From assembly GCA_934668695.1 (NCBI GenBank), contig CAKUOD010000017.1, positions 1-40,898 of the forward strand: a stretch of 40,898 nucleotides of DNA, given 5' to 3'. The notes under the pieces were generated by a model. The model ran no database searches. It worked only from the letters and a program-made list of their open reading frames with translations, and was not told the DNA's origin. The position numbers were made by a program, and so were the translations under genes. Position 1 is the first letter of the stretch. Each line of letters opens with the position of its first letter. This document shows positions 16,211 to 25,483 of this stretch, piece after piece. This DNA comes from an uncultured Collinsella sp. (GTDB lineage: Bacteria > Actinomycetota > Coriobacteriia > Coriobacteriales > Coriobacteriaceae).

Positions 16211-19200
16211 CTACGAACGGCGGATAACCTCGGTCACGACCTCGGATACCGTGGCGATGTTCGTCGGGTTAACGTTGTGGGGCAGGTCGTCCTCGGTACG
16301 AGCACAAGCCAGGCGCGTGCCGTCCACACCGGCGATGGTGAGGGCGCGGCGGCTCGCCTCGAGCGCGGCATAGGCATCGGTCCTGGCATAGGGCATCTCG
16401 AGCGCACCACAATCGACATGGAACGACTTACAGACCTTGCTGACCAGGTTCATGATGCGGCGGTCGCCCTTAAGCAGCTGCTGCTCGCCCTCGACTGTCA
16501 CGACCGAAAGCCTACCGGCGCCGACGGATTCAAGATTGATGAAGAATACGCCGCGGAGCTTATCGCGATGCGAGGCTAAGAACGCCTTCATGCCGGCGCC
16601 ATCACAATCCGAGGCACCCGTCGCCACAAACCAGATATCGTGACCGAGCAGTTCGTCATCGCCCATGGAGGCGACAGCCGAGAGCATGTCTTCGTCAGAT
16701 GCGCCATCGGAAGACGTAGCGCCGCCCTTCCAGCCGTCGTTATCGTCCTCGAAGTTATCCCACGAGCCGATACCGCGGCCGGACTTCTTGGCATCGTAAT
16801 CGTCTTCGACACCCAGCCAGTCGCTCATGCTGTCCTGATCGTTTTTCTTTTTACGACCGAACAGACCGCCCAGACCGCGCTTGCGGGGCTTGGGCGCAGC
16901 CGAAGCGGGAGCCGAGATAGTCTCGAGCGGCCGCGCGCCCGACGCGGCGGGCATAGAAGGCGCAACGGGCGCCGATGTGGGCTCGGGACCCTGCGCCGTC
17001 GCGAAGGGGTCATCGACCTGAGCCGAGGGGTCGGGAAGGTCAAACAGCGACGTGCGAGACGCAACGTTAGCCTGCTTCATCGACGGCAACGACGGATCGG
17101 GGACCGAGGCCAGCGGCGACGAAGAGGGCGCAGGCGCCGGAACTGACGCCGGATCGGGAACATTCATCTGCGGGCGCGGTGCAGCCTGAGACGAAATCTG
17201 CGCCATGAGGGAATCGACCGTTTCGTCCTGAGTGGGGGCGACGTTGGCAACCGTGGAGCCAGAACCACCCGGAGTCGGCATGGTGAAAATCTGCGTGGAG
17301 TAAGGTCTCGACTCGTCCGTCTCGGGCACCTCGGAAACTTCGGAGACCACAGCCTCCTCCTGCTCGACCTCGGCCGAATCGTCCTGCTCGACCGCCACGT
17401 GCTGCTCTTCGTCAGCGCCGACCTCGACGGCCTGGTCTTCGGCAACATCCGGGGTTTCAACCACATCGGCGGCCTCGGCATCGTTTGCCACAGCGGCCTG
17501 ATCATCGGAAGCCTCAAGGGGCTCAGCAATCGCGGTGCCCTGCTTTTCAAACGTTATCGTGGCATCGAACTGCGCGGCGTCGAACGACATGGTGCTATCG
17601 ACGGGCTGCTGGGGCTCGAAAGACGTCGTAGCCTCGACAACGTCCTCGGATGCCGGTTGTTGGGGCTCAAAAGACGTCGTAGCTTCGGCAGCATCGACGG
17701 CCACTGGCTGCATAGCCTCGTTCTGTTCGAACTCCTGTGCCGCGAGCTCACGCTCCGCCTCGGCTGCCTGCTGCTGGGCGATAGCCTCCTGCTCGGCAGC
17801 CTCGCGTGCGATAGCGCGCTTTTCCTCAAAGTCGTCGATGAATTTCTTGCCCTTTGCAAACGCGCCCTTAAAGAAGCTGGATGCGCTGGCGCCAATCGAA
17901 GAGAAGGCGGATGCAATATCGGCATGGGGCGTCGCCGCGGGAATCTCGGCCGAGAAATCGGTATCGCTCTCGTAAGACACGCGTCGCGGCTGCTCGACAT
18001 AATCATCGTCAGACTCGTCCGCGACGTCCTGTGCCGGCGCGGCGGGTGCCAGAATGTCCAGTCCCGCTGCAGGATCGATTGTAGACATAGCCTCGGGCTC
18101 CGCAACGGCAGGAGAAGCCGCAGCGGGCACGTCGTCCACAACGGCGGCGGGTGCAGGTGCATCCGCGACGGGGACAGGCTCGGGCTCGAACGTCGGCTCC
18201 TCGCCCTCCTCGTAATCGAGCGTACAGGACTCGGGAAGCATCCCGAGTGCACGAATGGCATCCGAACCAAAGCGGATGTTGCCGGCGGCATTGCGATAGA
18301 GCTTAGGCTCAGGCTCGCTGGGCTCGACCACAACAGGCTCTTCCGCCGGCTCGACAGCGGGGGCCTCGGCAGCGGGCTCTTCGACTTGGGCAGCCTGGTC
18401 CTGAGCCTCGGGCACGATGGCGCCAATCAGCGTCTCGTCGGCAGACGCACCCTCAAAGCCATCGATCTGCTCGTCGAAAGCCTCGCCCTGTTCGGATTCG
18501 AACTGAGCATCGGGAGCGATCGGCTGGCCGAACTCATCCTCCTCGTAGGCAGGCTCCTCATACTCGATGGTGTTGCCATAGTCGTTTTGCTGCTGGGCCG
18601 CGGCATATTCCGCCGCCGCACGTGCCATCTCCTCGGCGCGACGTTTTTGCTCACCAAAATAGGTGTCGAACGGAACGTCGTCGGGGAACTCATTCTCGCC
18701 CTGGAAGGGAGCAACGTTGTCCATAACGCCGAGCATAGCGGCGACAGAAGACTTGTTGCACACCGCGCCGGACGTATAGGGAAGAATGTAGCGGTTAGAA
18801 ATGATGTTTGCCGCGTTGGCGAGCGCAACGAGGGAAGCGAGGATCGCGACAATCCACAGCAGAACCTTGAGCGCGCCGGGGAGCGGCAGGATACGCAAGA
18901 TGGCAACGGCAGCAGGGGCAACCGTGGCAACGGGCAACAGCTTGGCGATGAGCGCACGATACGAAGCATAGGGCTCGCGGGCGAGCAGCTCAGCACGGGG
19001 AGAGTCGTAGTGTGCGACAACGACCACCGGGCGGTTGCGCGGAGACGCGAGCGGGCCCGAGGCCTTGTGGTAGGCGATGACATTTTGGCTCACGCCCGTC
19101 TTGCCCAGGCGCGAAACCACGGGGTGGCCCGTGAGTTCGAGCACGTAAAGAACGGCGCCGGCAATGGCCAGCAAGGTGCCGACCAAGCCGATGCCGCCGC

Positions 19201-19423
19201 CGATGCCCATCAGTAGGGCGCCGGCAAACGCAAGAATACCGGTAACGGCAAATGCCAACCTACTGGGCGCCGGGGCATTGAACTCCTGAACCTCGGGATC
19301 AAAGCCGTGGTTGCGGAAGATCTGAGCGATATCCTCGGCAGCCAAGCGCTCTTCTTCGCTGCATGCCGGCGTAATGCCGGTGTTCTGCAGCAGGTGGTTA
19401 ATATAGTTCTGGGTGTTCGCCAT
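16211..19423 (-). CDS. Membrane protein with split, degraded M28 peptidase fold
   Basis: 1,070 residues. Residues 1-50 resemble the start of an M28 zinc aminopeptidase domain; two hydrophobic segments follow (about 56-97), then VVVVAHYDSPRAE with the HxD metal pair (His 138, Asp 140), then more hydrophobic helices (about 156-208). Residues of about 240-920 are a long acidic, Glu/Ala/Pro-rich, low-complexity insert. The M28 core resumes at 925 (LLGHDIWFVATGASD) and ends at 1070. Expected catalytic residues are changed: the bridging-Asp loop reads GAVCNKSS, the Glu-Glu pair reads Ser-Asp (938-939), and NLD reads NLE (965); a late His (1049, DDLPHNV) remains. Probably not an active peptidase. 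I chose the ATG at 19423, with GGAG five bases upstream. Confidence 0.75.
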   Translation of the reverse strand: MANTQNYINHLLQNTGITPACSEEERLAAEDIAQIFRNHGFDPEVQEFNAPAPSRLAFAVTGILAFAGALLMGIGGGIGLVGTLLAIAGAVLYVLELTGHPVVSRLGKTGVSQNVIAYHKASGPLASPRNRPVVVVAHYDSPRAELLAREPYASYRALIAKLLPVATVAPAAVAILRILPLPGALKVLLWIVAILASLVALANAANIISNRYILPYTSGAVCNKSSVAAMLGVMDNVAPFQGENEFPDDVPFDTYFGEQKRRAEEMARAAAEYAAAQQQNDYGNTIEYEEPAYEEDEFGQPIAPDAQFESEQGEAFDEQIDGFEGASADETLIGAIVPEAQDQAAQVEEPAAEAPAVEPAEEPVVVEPSEPEPKLYRNAAGNIRFGSDAIRALGMLPESCTLDYEEGEEPTFEPEPVPVADAPAPAAVVDDVPAAASPAVAEPEAMSTIDPAAGLDILAPAAPAQDVADESDDDYVEQPRRVSYESDTDFSAEIPAATPHADIASAFSSIGASASSFFKGAFAKGKKFIDDFEEKRAIAREAAEQEAIAQQQAAEAERELAAQEFEQNEAMQPVAVDAAEATTSFEPQQPASEDVVEATTSFEPQQPVDSTMSFDAAQFDATITFEKQGTAIAEPLEASDDQAAVANDAEAADVVETPDVAEDQAVEVGADEEQHVAVEQDDSAEVEQEEAVVSEVSEVPETDESRPYSTQIFTMPTPGGSGSTVANVAPTQDETVDSLMAQISSQAAPRPQMNVPDPASVPAPAPSSSPLASVPDPSLPSMKQANVASRTSLFDLPDPSAQVDDPFATAQGPEPTSAPVAPSMPAASGARPLETISAPASAAPKPRKRGLGGLFGRKKKNDQDSMSDWLGVEDDYDAKKSGRGIGSWDNFEDDNDGWKGGATSSDGASDEDMLSAVASMGDDELLGHDIWFVATGASDCDGAGMKAFLASHRDKLRGVFFINLESVGAGRLSVVTVEGEQQLLKGDRRIMNLVSKVCKSFHVDCGALEMPYARTDAYAALEASRRALTIAGVDGTRLACARTEDDLPHNVNPTNIATVSEVVTEVIRRS

Positions 19424-19621
19424 GTGCGCTCCACATCCATAATCCGACAAATAGGCCCAATGCATGCACATTAGAACCGTATATAGTCGAAAGTATACCC
19501 CGAGCGAGCGCAAACGACCGAATTCGGGCCATCTTAACGCCCCGAGCGGACAAGGATATAGCCTAATCTCCATATCGGACTAAAATCATGGCAGCAAACC
19601 ATCTTCTCATGCGAGGACTCT

Positions 19622-20644
19622 ATGACGGCAAGCGACGCGACCGCGACAATTAAAAAGGGGAATTCGGAGCCCAGTTTCGATAAAACGGCTCAGCGCATCC
19701 TCAATCTTTTCTTTGTGCTCAACAGCTCCCCCGAACCGCTGACGACCGAGCAGATCGTCTTGGATTCTGACCTGGGATATGGCTCGGGCAACATCGACTC
19801 GGATAAGCGCAAGTTTCGGCGCGATCGTGACAAACTGCTCGAGCGTGGCATCTTAATCAAGGAGGTTCGCCCCGCCGGTGCGCAGGAGACCGAGGAAAGC
19901 TCGTGGACAATCGACCGCGAGCACACGTTTGCGGCAGGCGGCCTCATCACCGCAGACGACGCCGACATCTTGCTGGACGCCATCGACCAGACGCTTGCGA
20001 CCGGCTCCTACGCCTTTGCCGCGCCACTTGCCGACATCCGGTCCAAGATTGCCTACCTCACCGGTATATCGGCCGCAGACGAGACGCCGATTCATCGTTC
20101 CCCCACCGTCGATGCGGTTTGGAGTGCCTTTGCCGAGCGCTGTGCACTGCGCTTTTTGTATCAGAACGGTCGCGGCGAGCAGAAAGAGCGCACCGTCTGC
20201 GTCTACGGTATGTTCGAGCACGATGGCACGGCGTATTTCTGCGGCTTGGACAATGCCACCGACAACATCAGAACGTTCCGCTGCGACCGCATCGTCCGTG
20301 CTTGGCGTCCCTCAAGGGCATACACCATTCCCGCAGACTTCAATCTCAACGATTACTTGTTCTTTGAGTTCGATTTTGCCGACCGCCCGCCCGTTGCGGC
20401 AACGTTCTCGTTCGCGCATGAGGCGCAAGCCGATATGGTCAGCGGCCTCACGCGCGGACGAGGCAATCTTGCACGCAGTAAAGAAGGATGGACCTGGACC
20501 GTTGACGTGCGCGACTTTGACGCGGCCGCCTCATTCTGCATGGCCCATGCCATGGACGGCATGAGGCCCGTTGCCCCCGACGCACTCAAACTGGCGTGGA
20601 ACCGCCTCATCGAAAGGACGGTGCATGAGCATGCCCGTGCGTAA
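19622..20644 (+). CDS. WYL-domain transcriptional regulator (PafB-like)
   Basis: 340 residues. The N-terminal part (about 20-110) is a helix-turn-helix of the kind found in WYL regulators. The central WYL-type domain begins near FAERCALRFLYQNGRGE, and a WCX-like C-terminal region follows. WYL domains bind single-stranded nucleic acid or small ligands and control DNA-binding activity; the mycobacterial PafB-PafC pair activates DNA-damage genes. GAGG lies five bases before the ATG. It overlaps the next gene by 20 bases, which fits a PafBC-like pair. Confidence 0.85.
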   Translation: MTASDATATIKKGNSEPSFDKTAQRILNLFFVLNSSPEPLTTEQIVLDSDLGYGSGNIDSDKRKFRRDRDKLLERGILIKEVRPAGAQETEESSWTIDREHTFAAGGLITADDADILLDAIDQTLATGSYAFAAPLADIRSKIAYLTGISAADETPIHRSPTVDAVWSAFAERCALRFLYQNGRGEQKERTVCVYGMFEHDGTAYFCGLDNATDNIRTFRCDRIVRAWRPSRAYTIPADFNLNDYLFFEFDFADRPPVAATFSFAHEAQADMVSGLTRGRGNLARSKEGWTWTVDVRDFDAAASFCMAHAMDGMRPVAPDALKLAWNRLIERTVHEHARA

Positions 20645-21548
20645 ACTCACCAGCGAGCAGAGACTCTCGCGTGCCATCGACATCATGGAAGCCCTCTACG
20701 CCGCCGGGAGCGCGGGACTGACGAAAAATGAGATTTGCAGCCGCTTTGACATTTCCGGAACCTCGCTGGACGAGATCCTCGATATTGTCTCGACCCTCGC
20801 CGATCGCGAGTCGGGCGCCCGCATTATCTGCGAGCGCAACGGCGAACACATATCCCTTACCGGCGATGCGGGACGCGTGCTGCCGCTACGCCTGAGTGCC
20901 GCCGAAGGCGCCGTGCTCAATCACGAACTCGAATCGCTGGGGATTGAGCCTCGGACGGCGGCGCGAATTCGACGGGCACTTCTTCCCGAAGAGCTCGGCT
21001 ACAATCAGCGCGTCGTCGACACCGTCGTCCGCGGATCGCACTGGCAGCAGCTCAGCAGCGCCATTCAGGACGGCGTTCGCTGCTGTATCACCTATCGTTC
21101 GATGGACGATGCACAGCCGCGCGAGCGTCTCATCGACCCCTTGCGCATCGCGACACATGGCGACCAGACCTACCTGATTGCCTGGGACATCGAAGTTGAT
21201 GGGCAACGTTCCTACCGCATGGACAAAATCGAGGGTCTTTCCCTCACCGAGGATTCCGTCGAGCGCCACGCGCCTTCGACCGCATCCCTCCACGACTCTC
21301 TCTCCCAAGCGGAGCAGGGCGCAAAGCTCCTCATGCCACTCGACATGGCAGAGCGTCTGGGCTGGGCCGGCATTATGTCGATCGAGCCTAATGGGGCAGG
21401 TGCGGCGACGGTAATCGTGCGCTACAGCTCCGAGCGCTGGCTGTTCAGCCAGGTAATAGCAGCGGGCGGAGCCATCCGCATTCTGGATGACCCCGCCCTG
21501 TCAAAGCGCCTATGCGATATGGCGAAGACCTTAGCCTGTCCGCTCTAG
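20625..21548 (+). CDS. WYL-domain transcriptional regulator (PafC-like)
   Basis: 307 residues: N-terminal helix-turn-helix (about 8-75, RLSRAIDIMEALYAAG onward), WYL domain near VRCCITYRSMDDAQPRERLIDPLRI and TYLIAWDIEVDGQRSYRMDKI, and a C-terminal region ending ACPL. AAGGA precedes the ATG at 20625; the frame is open further upstream but without a ribosome site. It overlaps the first WYL gene by 20 bases and its TAG is shared, as CTAG, with the convergent helicase stop. Family and pairing suggest heterodimer formation with its neighbour. Confidence 0.85.
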   Translation: MSMPVRKLTSEQRLSRAIDIMEALYAAGSAGLTKNEICSRFDISGTSLDEILDIVSTLADRESGARIICERNGEHISLTGDAGRVLPLRLSAAEGAVLNHELESLGIEPRTAARIRRALLPEELGYNQRVVDTVVRGSHWQQLSSAIQDGVRCCITYRSMDDAQPRERLIDPLRIATHGDQTYLIAWDIEVDGQRSYRMDKIEGLSLTEDSVERHAPSTASLHDSLSQAEQGAKLLMPLDMAERLGWAGIMSIEPNGAGAATVIVRYSSERWLFSQVIAAGGAIRILDDPALSKRLCDMAKTLACPL

Positions 21549-24439
21549 CGGCGCCGTTCGTGCGCCTGGCGCCACAACTGCAGATAGTGACCGATCTGCG
21601 CCGATTCAATGCGCTGATAGGAACTCGTGGGCAGCGAAGTTAAAAACTTCTTGCCATAGCCCTTCGTCACCAGGCGTGGGTCGGCCAAGATGAGCACGCC
21701 GCAATCGGTCGACGAGCGAATGAGGCGGCCGGCGGCTTGTTTGACCTCGAGTACGGCCTCGGGCAGCGAATAGCGCGCCCAAGCGCGGTCTTCGCGCAAA
21801 TTACGCTCGCACGAGAGCGGGTCCGTGGGACTCGAGAACGGCAGCTTGGGGATGATGACGCAGCGCAGCGTCTCGCCGCTGGCATCAAACCCCTCCCAGA
21901 AGGCTTTGAGTGCAAAGAGCGACGAGGTCGGCTCGTTGATAAAACGATCCCGCAGACGGCGCGGAGACGAATTTCGCTGCTGGCAGTTAAGCTCCAAGCC
22001 TGCACGGGCCAGCTTGGGCTCCACACGGGCGAACAGATCCTCCATATCGCGTCTGTTGGTGAACAGCGTGAGAACCGATCCGCCCATGGCAAGATGGGCA
22101 TCGACCAGTACGCGCTCGAGTGCCGACAGATAGCCCTCGCGATCGCGCGGGTCGGGAATATCCCCGGCAACGACTACGGCCATATTCGAGTCGAAGTCAT
22201 AGCTCGAATCCAGATGCAGCGACGAAGACGTCGAAGCACCGATACGGTCGAGGCCAACGGCGTGGTTAAAGTGCTCAAAGCTCTTAGACACCGTCATGGT
22301 CGCCGAGGCAAAGATGGCCGTGTGAACCTCGGGCAACCACTCAGTCGCCAGGGCCTCGCCGATATCGATGCGCTCGGCGGTCATCGACTCGCCGCCAGCA
22401 CGCAGCCTGCGGTTGACCTGCAGCGAGTACACGTAGTGCTCGTCGGTACCATCGATGATGAGCTTGAGGTTCTCCGTTAGTTCGTGTAGACGGTGCGAGA
22501 TATCACTCAGGTCGACAACGGTCTCGGGCTTATCGCCGGCAACAGCCTGCACCAGCGCATCGACACTCTTGTCCGCTTGCTCCAGCGCGTCGATGGCGAC
22601 GTGTGCCGACTGCATAAAATCATGCCAGTCGTCCGATTCACGCAGCTCGGGACCAATCCACAGGTTTGCGTTGTCGTAGCCGCCACGGGCGCGCCGGCCC
22701 AGCTCGCGAACACCATCGAACACATCGGCAATCGCCATGCTCGCGCGGGCAACGGTGGATGTCGCCTTGGCGGTCAGTCCCAAGTAGAGCGTAGAGCCCT
22801 CCGAGGTTGCTAAATCGCGGGAAACCTGGCTCAGCGCACCGGCGCTCGAACCGCCCAGGCGTTCAAACAGAACGCGCGACTCATCTGCCGAGACCACACG
22901 CGCCCACTGGCGGCGGGCCTCGCGCTCGATGGAATGGGCCTCATCAACTACCCAATGGCGAATCGGGGGCAAAATCCTGCCCTCGGCAGCGACATTGCGG
23001 AACAACAGCGAGTGGTTGGTGACCACCACGTCGGCATGTGCCGCGCGGCGACGAGCACCGTGAACCAGGCATTTGTCGGGGAAGAACGGGCACAGGCGAC
23101 GGGCACACTCGCGCGAGGCCGTCGTAAAGTCGGGACGGTTGACGCTGCGCCAGCGAATGCCAAGCGAATCGAGGTCGCCGTCTGCCGACTGGCACACGTA
23201 CGCCATAATGACCGCAACCGCGGTGAGCGTGTCAGCCGGATCGCGCTTGGTGGTGATCTCGACCTGACCGCGACTCATGCGCTCGAGCTTACGCAGACAC
23301 GGATAGTGGTCATACCCCTTCAGTGCGCAAAACGAAAGACCGTCAGGCAACTGCTCGGCAAGTTTTGGCAGCTCATGGTACATAAGTTGGTCGGCAAGAT
23401 TATTCGATTTAGTCGCGATACCAACCGTAATGTTATTGCGGCGCGCGGCCTCGGCAAAAGGCACCAGATAGGCCATCGACTTACCGACGCCCGTACCCGC
23501 CTCGATTACGCGATGCGTGCCCGTAACGAGGGCATCACGAACCTCGAGCGCCATCGCGATCTGCTCATCGCGCGGCTCGTAGGTGGGATACATGCGGTTG
23601 ACCAGACCGCCCGGGGCGTAGTCCGCCTCGATCTCTTCGCGACTCGGCATCTTGAGCACCGGCAGCTCATCGGCATCCACGCGATCCTCAGCGCGGTCGG
23701 CCTTGAGAACGTCGGCGCGGGCGGCGCTGAGCGAGAAGATGGAGCCCGGGTTCTGCCCTGCCAAGAATGAGAAGATAGGACGATAGGACCAAGGCACGTC
23801 CGGATGCATGTCGGCTAGGCGCGCCATGAGGCCCTGGGGCAAGTCGGTGAGCGCCACGAGCAACACGCGCCATACGCCACACAGGGCGTCGACGTCGGCA
23901 TTCGCACGATGCGACACCGAGTCGCAGCCAAACAGATCGGCCATAAAAGACAGCTTGTGCGAGGCCAGGCGCGGAAGCGCGATGCGCGACAGCGCCAGCG
24001 AATCGATCCAAATATCGCTCACGTTGACGCCGCCTTTGACCGACTCGATAAACGAGCGGTCGAACGTGGCGTTGTGTGCGATCACCGGGCAGCCACCGAC
24101 AAAATCGGCGAGAGCGGCGACGGCCTCAACCGCCGACGGGGCATCTGCCACATCGGCATTTGTAATGCTCGTGAGCTCGGTAATCTCGGCGGGAATCAGC
24201 TGCTTGGGATGCACGAAGGTATCGAAGCGGTCGATGACCTCGCGGCCCGAAAGACGGGCCGCCGAGATCTCGATCAGCTCGTTGTCCTGCACCGAAAGAC
24301 CTGTGGTCTCGGTATCGAGGACAATCACATCTTCCTCGATAAGGCCGAAGGACTGCGTTTTGGCGCGTTCGGCAAGCGTGGCATAGGAGTCGATGACAAA
24401 CTGCGGCGTTCCTGACGAAACCGCGTCCTCGATTAGCAT
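21545..24439 (-). CDS. dinG: DinG-type helicase with N-terminal exonuclease domain
   Basis: 964 residues, combining a DnaQ-like 3'-5' exonuclease with an XPD/DinG superfamily-2 helicase, the arrangement typical of Gram-positive DinG. Exonuclease: DTE (42-44), HNATFD (122-127), and HRANADVD (178-183, with His 178 and Asp 182). Helicase: Walker A EAGTGVGKS (313-321), four Cys spaced for an iron-sulfur cluster (381, 445, 450, 457), and DEAH box (499-502). In Bacillus the homologous protein works as a nuclease with an inactive helicase and lacks the cluster; here both look complete. The ATG overlaps the ddl stop by seven bases. Likely role: resolving unusual DNA structures during replication or repair. 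Confidence 0.93.
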   Translation of the reverse strand: MLIEDAVSSGTPQFVIDSYATLAERAKTQSFGLIEEDVIVLDTETTGLSVQDNELIEISAARLSGREVIDRFDTFVHPKQLIPAEITELTSITNADVADAPSAVEAVAALADFVGGCPVIAHNATFDRSFIESVKGGVNVSDIWIDSLALSRIALPRLASHKLSFMADLFGCDSVSHRANADVDALCGVWRVLLVALTDLPQGLMARLADMHPDVPWSYRPIFSFLAGQNPGSIFSLSAARADVLKADRAEDRVDADELPVLKMPSREEIEADYAPGGLVNRMYPTYEPRDEQIAMALEVRDALVTGTHRVIEAGTGVGKSMAYLVPFAEAARRNNITVGIATKSNNLADQLMYHELPKLAEQLPDGLSFCALKGYDHYPCLRKLERMSRGQVEITTKRDPADTLTAVAVIMAYVCQSADGDLDSLGIRWRSVNRPDFTTASRECARRLCPFFPDKCLVHGARRRAAHADVVVTNHSLLFRNVAAEGRILPPIRHWVVDEAHSIEREARRQWARVVSADESRVLFERLGGSSAGALSQVSRDLATSEGSTLYLGLTAKATSTVARASMAIADVFDGVRELGRRARGGYDNANLWIGPELRESDDWHDFMQSAHVAIDALEQADKSVDALVQAVAGDKPETVVDLSDISHRLHELTENLKLIIDGTDEHYVYSLQVNRRLRAGGESMTAERIDIGEALATEWLPEVHTAIFASATMTVSKSFEHFNHAVGLDRIGASTSSSLHLDSSYDFDSNMAVVVAGDIPDPRDREGYLSALERVLVDAHLAMGGSVLTLFTNRRDMEDLFARVEPKLARAGLELNCQQRNSSPRRLRDRFINEPTSSLFALKAFWEGFDASGETLRCVIIPKLPFSSPTDPLSCERNLREDRAWARYSLPEAVLEVKQAAGRLIRSSTDCGVLILADPRLVTKGYGKKFLTSLPTSSYQRIESAQIGHYLQLWRQAHERRR

Positions 24440-25398
24440 GCAATGCCCGCTCGACGAAGGCCCATACGGATCAGGCTGTCACAGACCTGCGGGAACGTCA
24501 TGTCGTCGGTGTGGCGGATCTCATCCGGATACAGCGACGTATCGGTCATGCCGGGAATGGTATTGGTCTCGAGGATAACGGGGCCGTCCTCACTCACAAT
24601 AAAGTCGCTGCGCGAGATACCCAGGCAACCGAGGGCCTTGTGAGCGGCGCAGGCAAGCTCCTGAGCGCGAGCGTAATTCTCGGGCGAAATCTGCGCCGGA
24701 ATGCGATGGATGTCCGTAGGGTCGACATATTTCACGTCCAGATCGTAGAACTCGCAGTCCTCGGGCTTGCGAATCTCGACAATCGGCAGAGCGCGCACGT
24801 CATCTTCACCGTATACGCCGACGGTGATCTCGGTACCCTCAATGCACTTCTCGACCAGCACTTTGTCGCCGTACTCAAACGCCTTGGCGATTGCCGCGGG
24901 CAGCTCGGAGGGCTCATGGACCAGGGAAATTCCATAGCTGGAACCGTTGACGGCCGGCTTCACAAAGCATCGCTCGCCACAAACGTCGACGATATGATCG
25001 ATATCGACTTCATCGCCCACCTCGAGCGCGAGGCCGGGGGCAATGGGAATGCCCGCCTTGGCGTACAGGAGCTTAGAGACCTCCTTGTCGGCACCGCAGG
25101 CGCTGGCAAGCACGCCCGAGGCCGTGTAGGGGATACCCAGGGTCTCCATGGCGCCCTGCATGGCGCCATCCTCGCCGCCGGCACCGTGCATGGCGATAAA
25201 CGCCACGTCAAAGCCGCCGGTCGCCATGGTTACCATAAAATCATCGGCAGCCGTGTCGAGCAGCTCCACCGAAGTGTAGCCGGCCTCCTTCAAGGCAGCC
25301 ACGACGTTCTTTCCCGAATTGAGCGAGATCTCGCGCTCAGCGGAATGACCGCCCGCCAAGACCGCTACGTGCATGTTCTCTAGGCTTTTACCCGGCAT
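24433..25398 (-). CDS. ddl: D-alanine--D-alanine ligase
   Basis: 321 residues of the ATP-grasp family. Ddl makes the D-Ala-D-Ala dipeptide for peptidoglycan. Visible features are AVLAGGHSAEREISLNSG at the N-terminus, AMHGAGGEDGAMQG, the KPAVNGSSYGIS ATP-binding loop, EKCIEGTEITVGV, and ILETNTIPGMT near the end. GAGGAGGAG precedes the ATG at 25398, so I prefer it over the internal Met eight codons later. The substrate-loop residue (KYVDPTDIHRIPA) lies in the Tyr-type position of D-Ala ligases, arguing against D-lactate specificity, though this is inference. It shares a transcript with dinG. Confidence 0.95.
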   Translation of the reverse strand: MPGKSLENMHVAVLAGGHSAEREISLNSGKNVVAALKEAGYTSVELLDTAADDFMVTMATGGFDVAFIAMHGAGGEDGAMQGAMETLGIPYTASGVLASACGADKEVSKLLYAKAGIPIAPGLALEVGDEVDIDHIVDVCGERCFVKPAVNGSSYGISLVHEPSELPAAIAKAFEYGDKVLVEKCIEGTEITVGVYGEDDVRALPIVEIRKPEDCEFYDLDVKYVDPTDIHRIPAQISPENYARAQELACAAHKALGCLGISRSDFIVSEDGPVILETNTIPGMTDTSLYPDEIRHTDDMTFPQVCDSLIRMGLRRAGIAC

Positions 25399-25483
25399 GG
25401 GCAGACTCCTCCTCTATAATTTCTGCAGCTGATACCATATTGTAGCGATACCCTCTACGTTTCCCCAAAATCGAAAGGCTTCC

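Noticed and set aside
17399..19216. A 605-codon plus-strand frame opposite the M28-like gene
   Set aside because: It is an antisense artefact of the biased Glu/Ala/Pro codons of the acidic insert.
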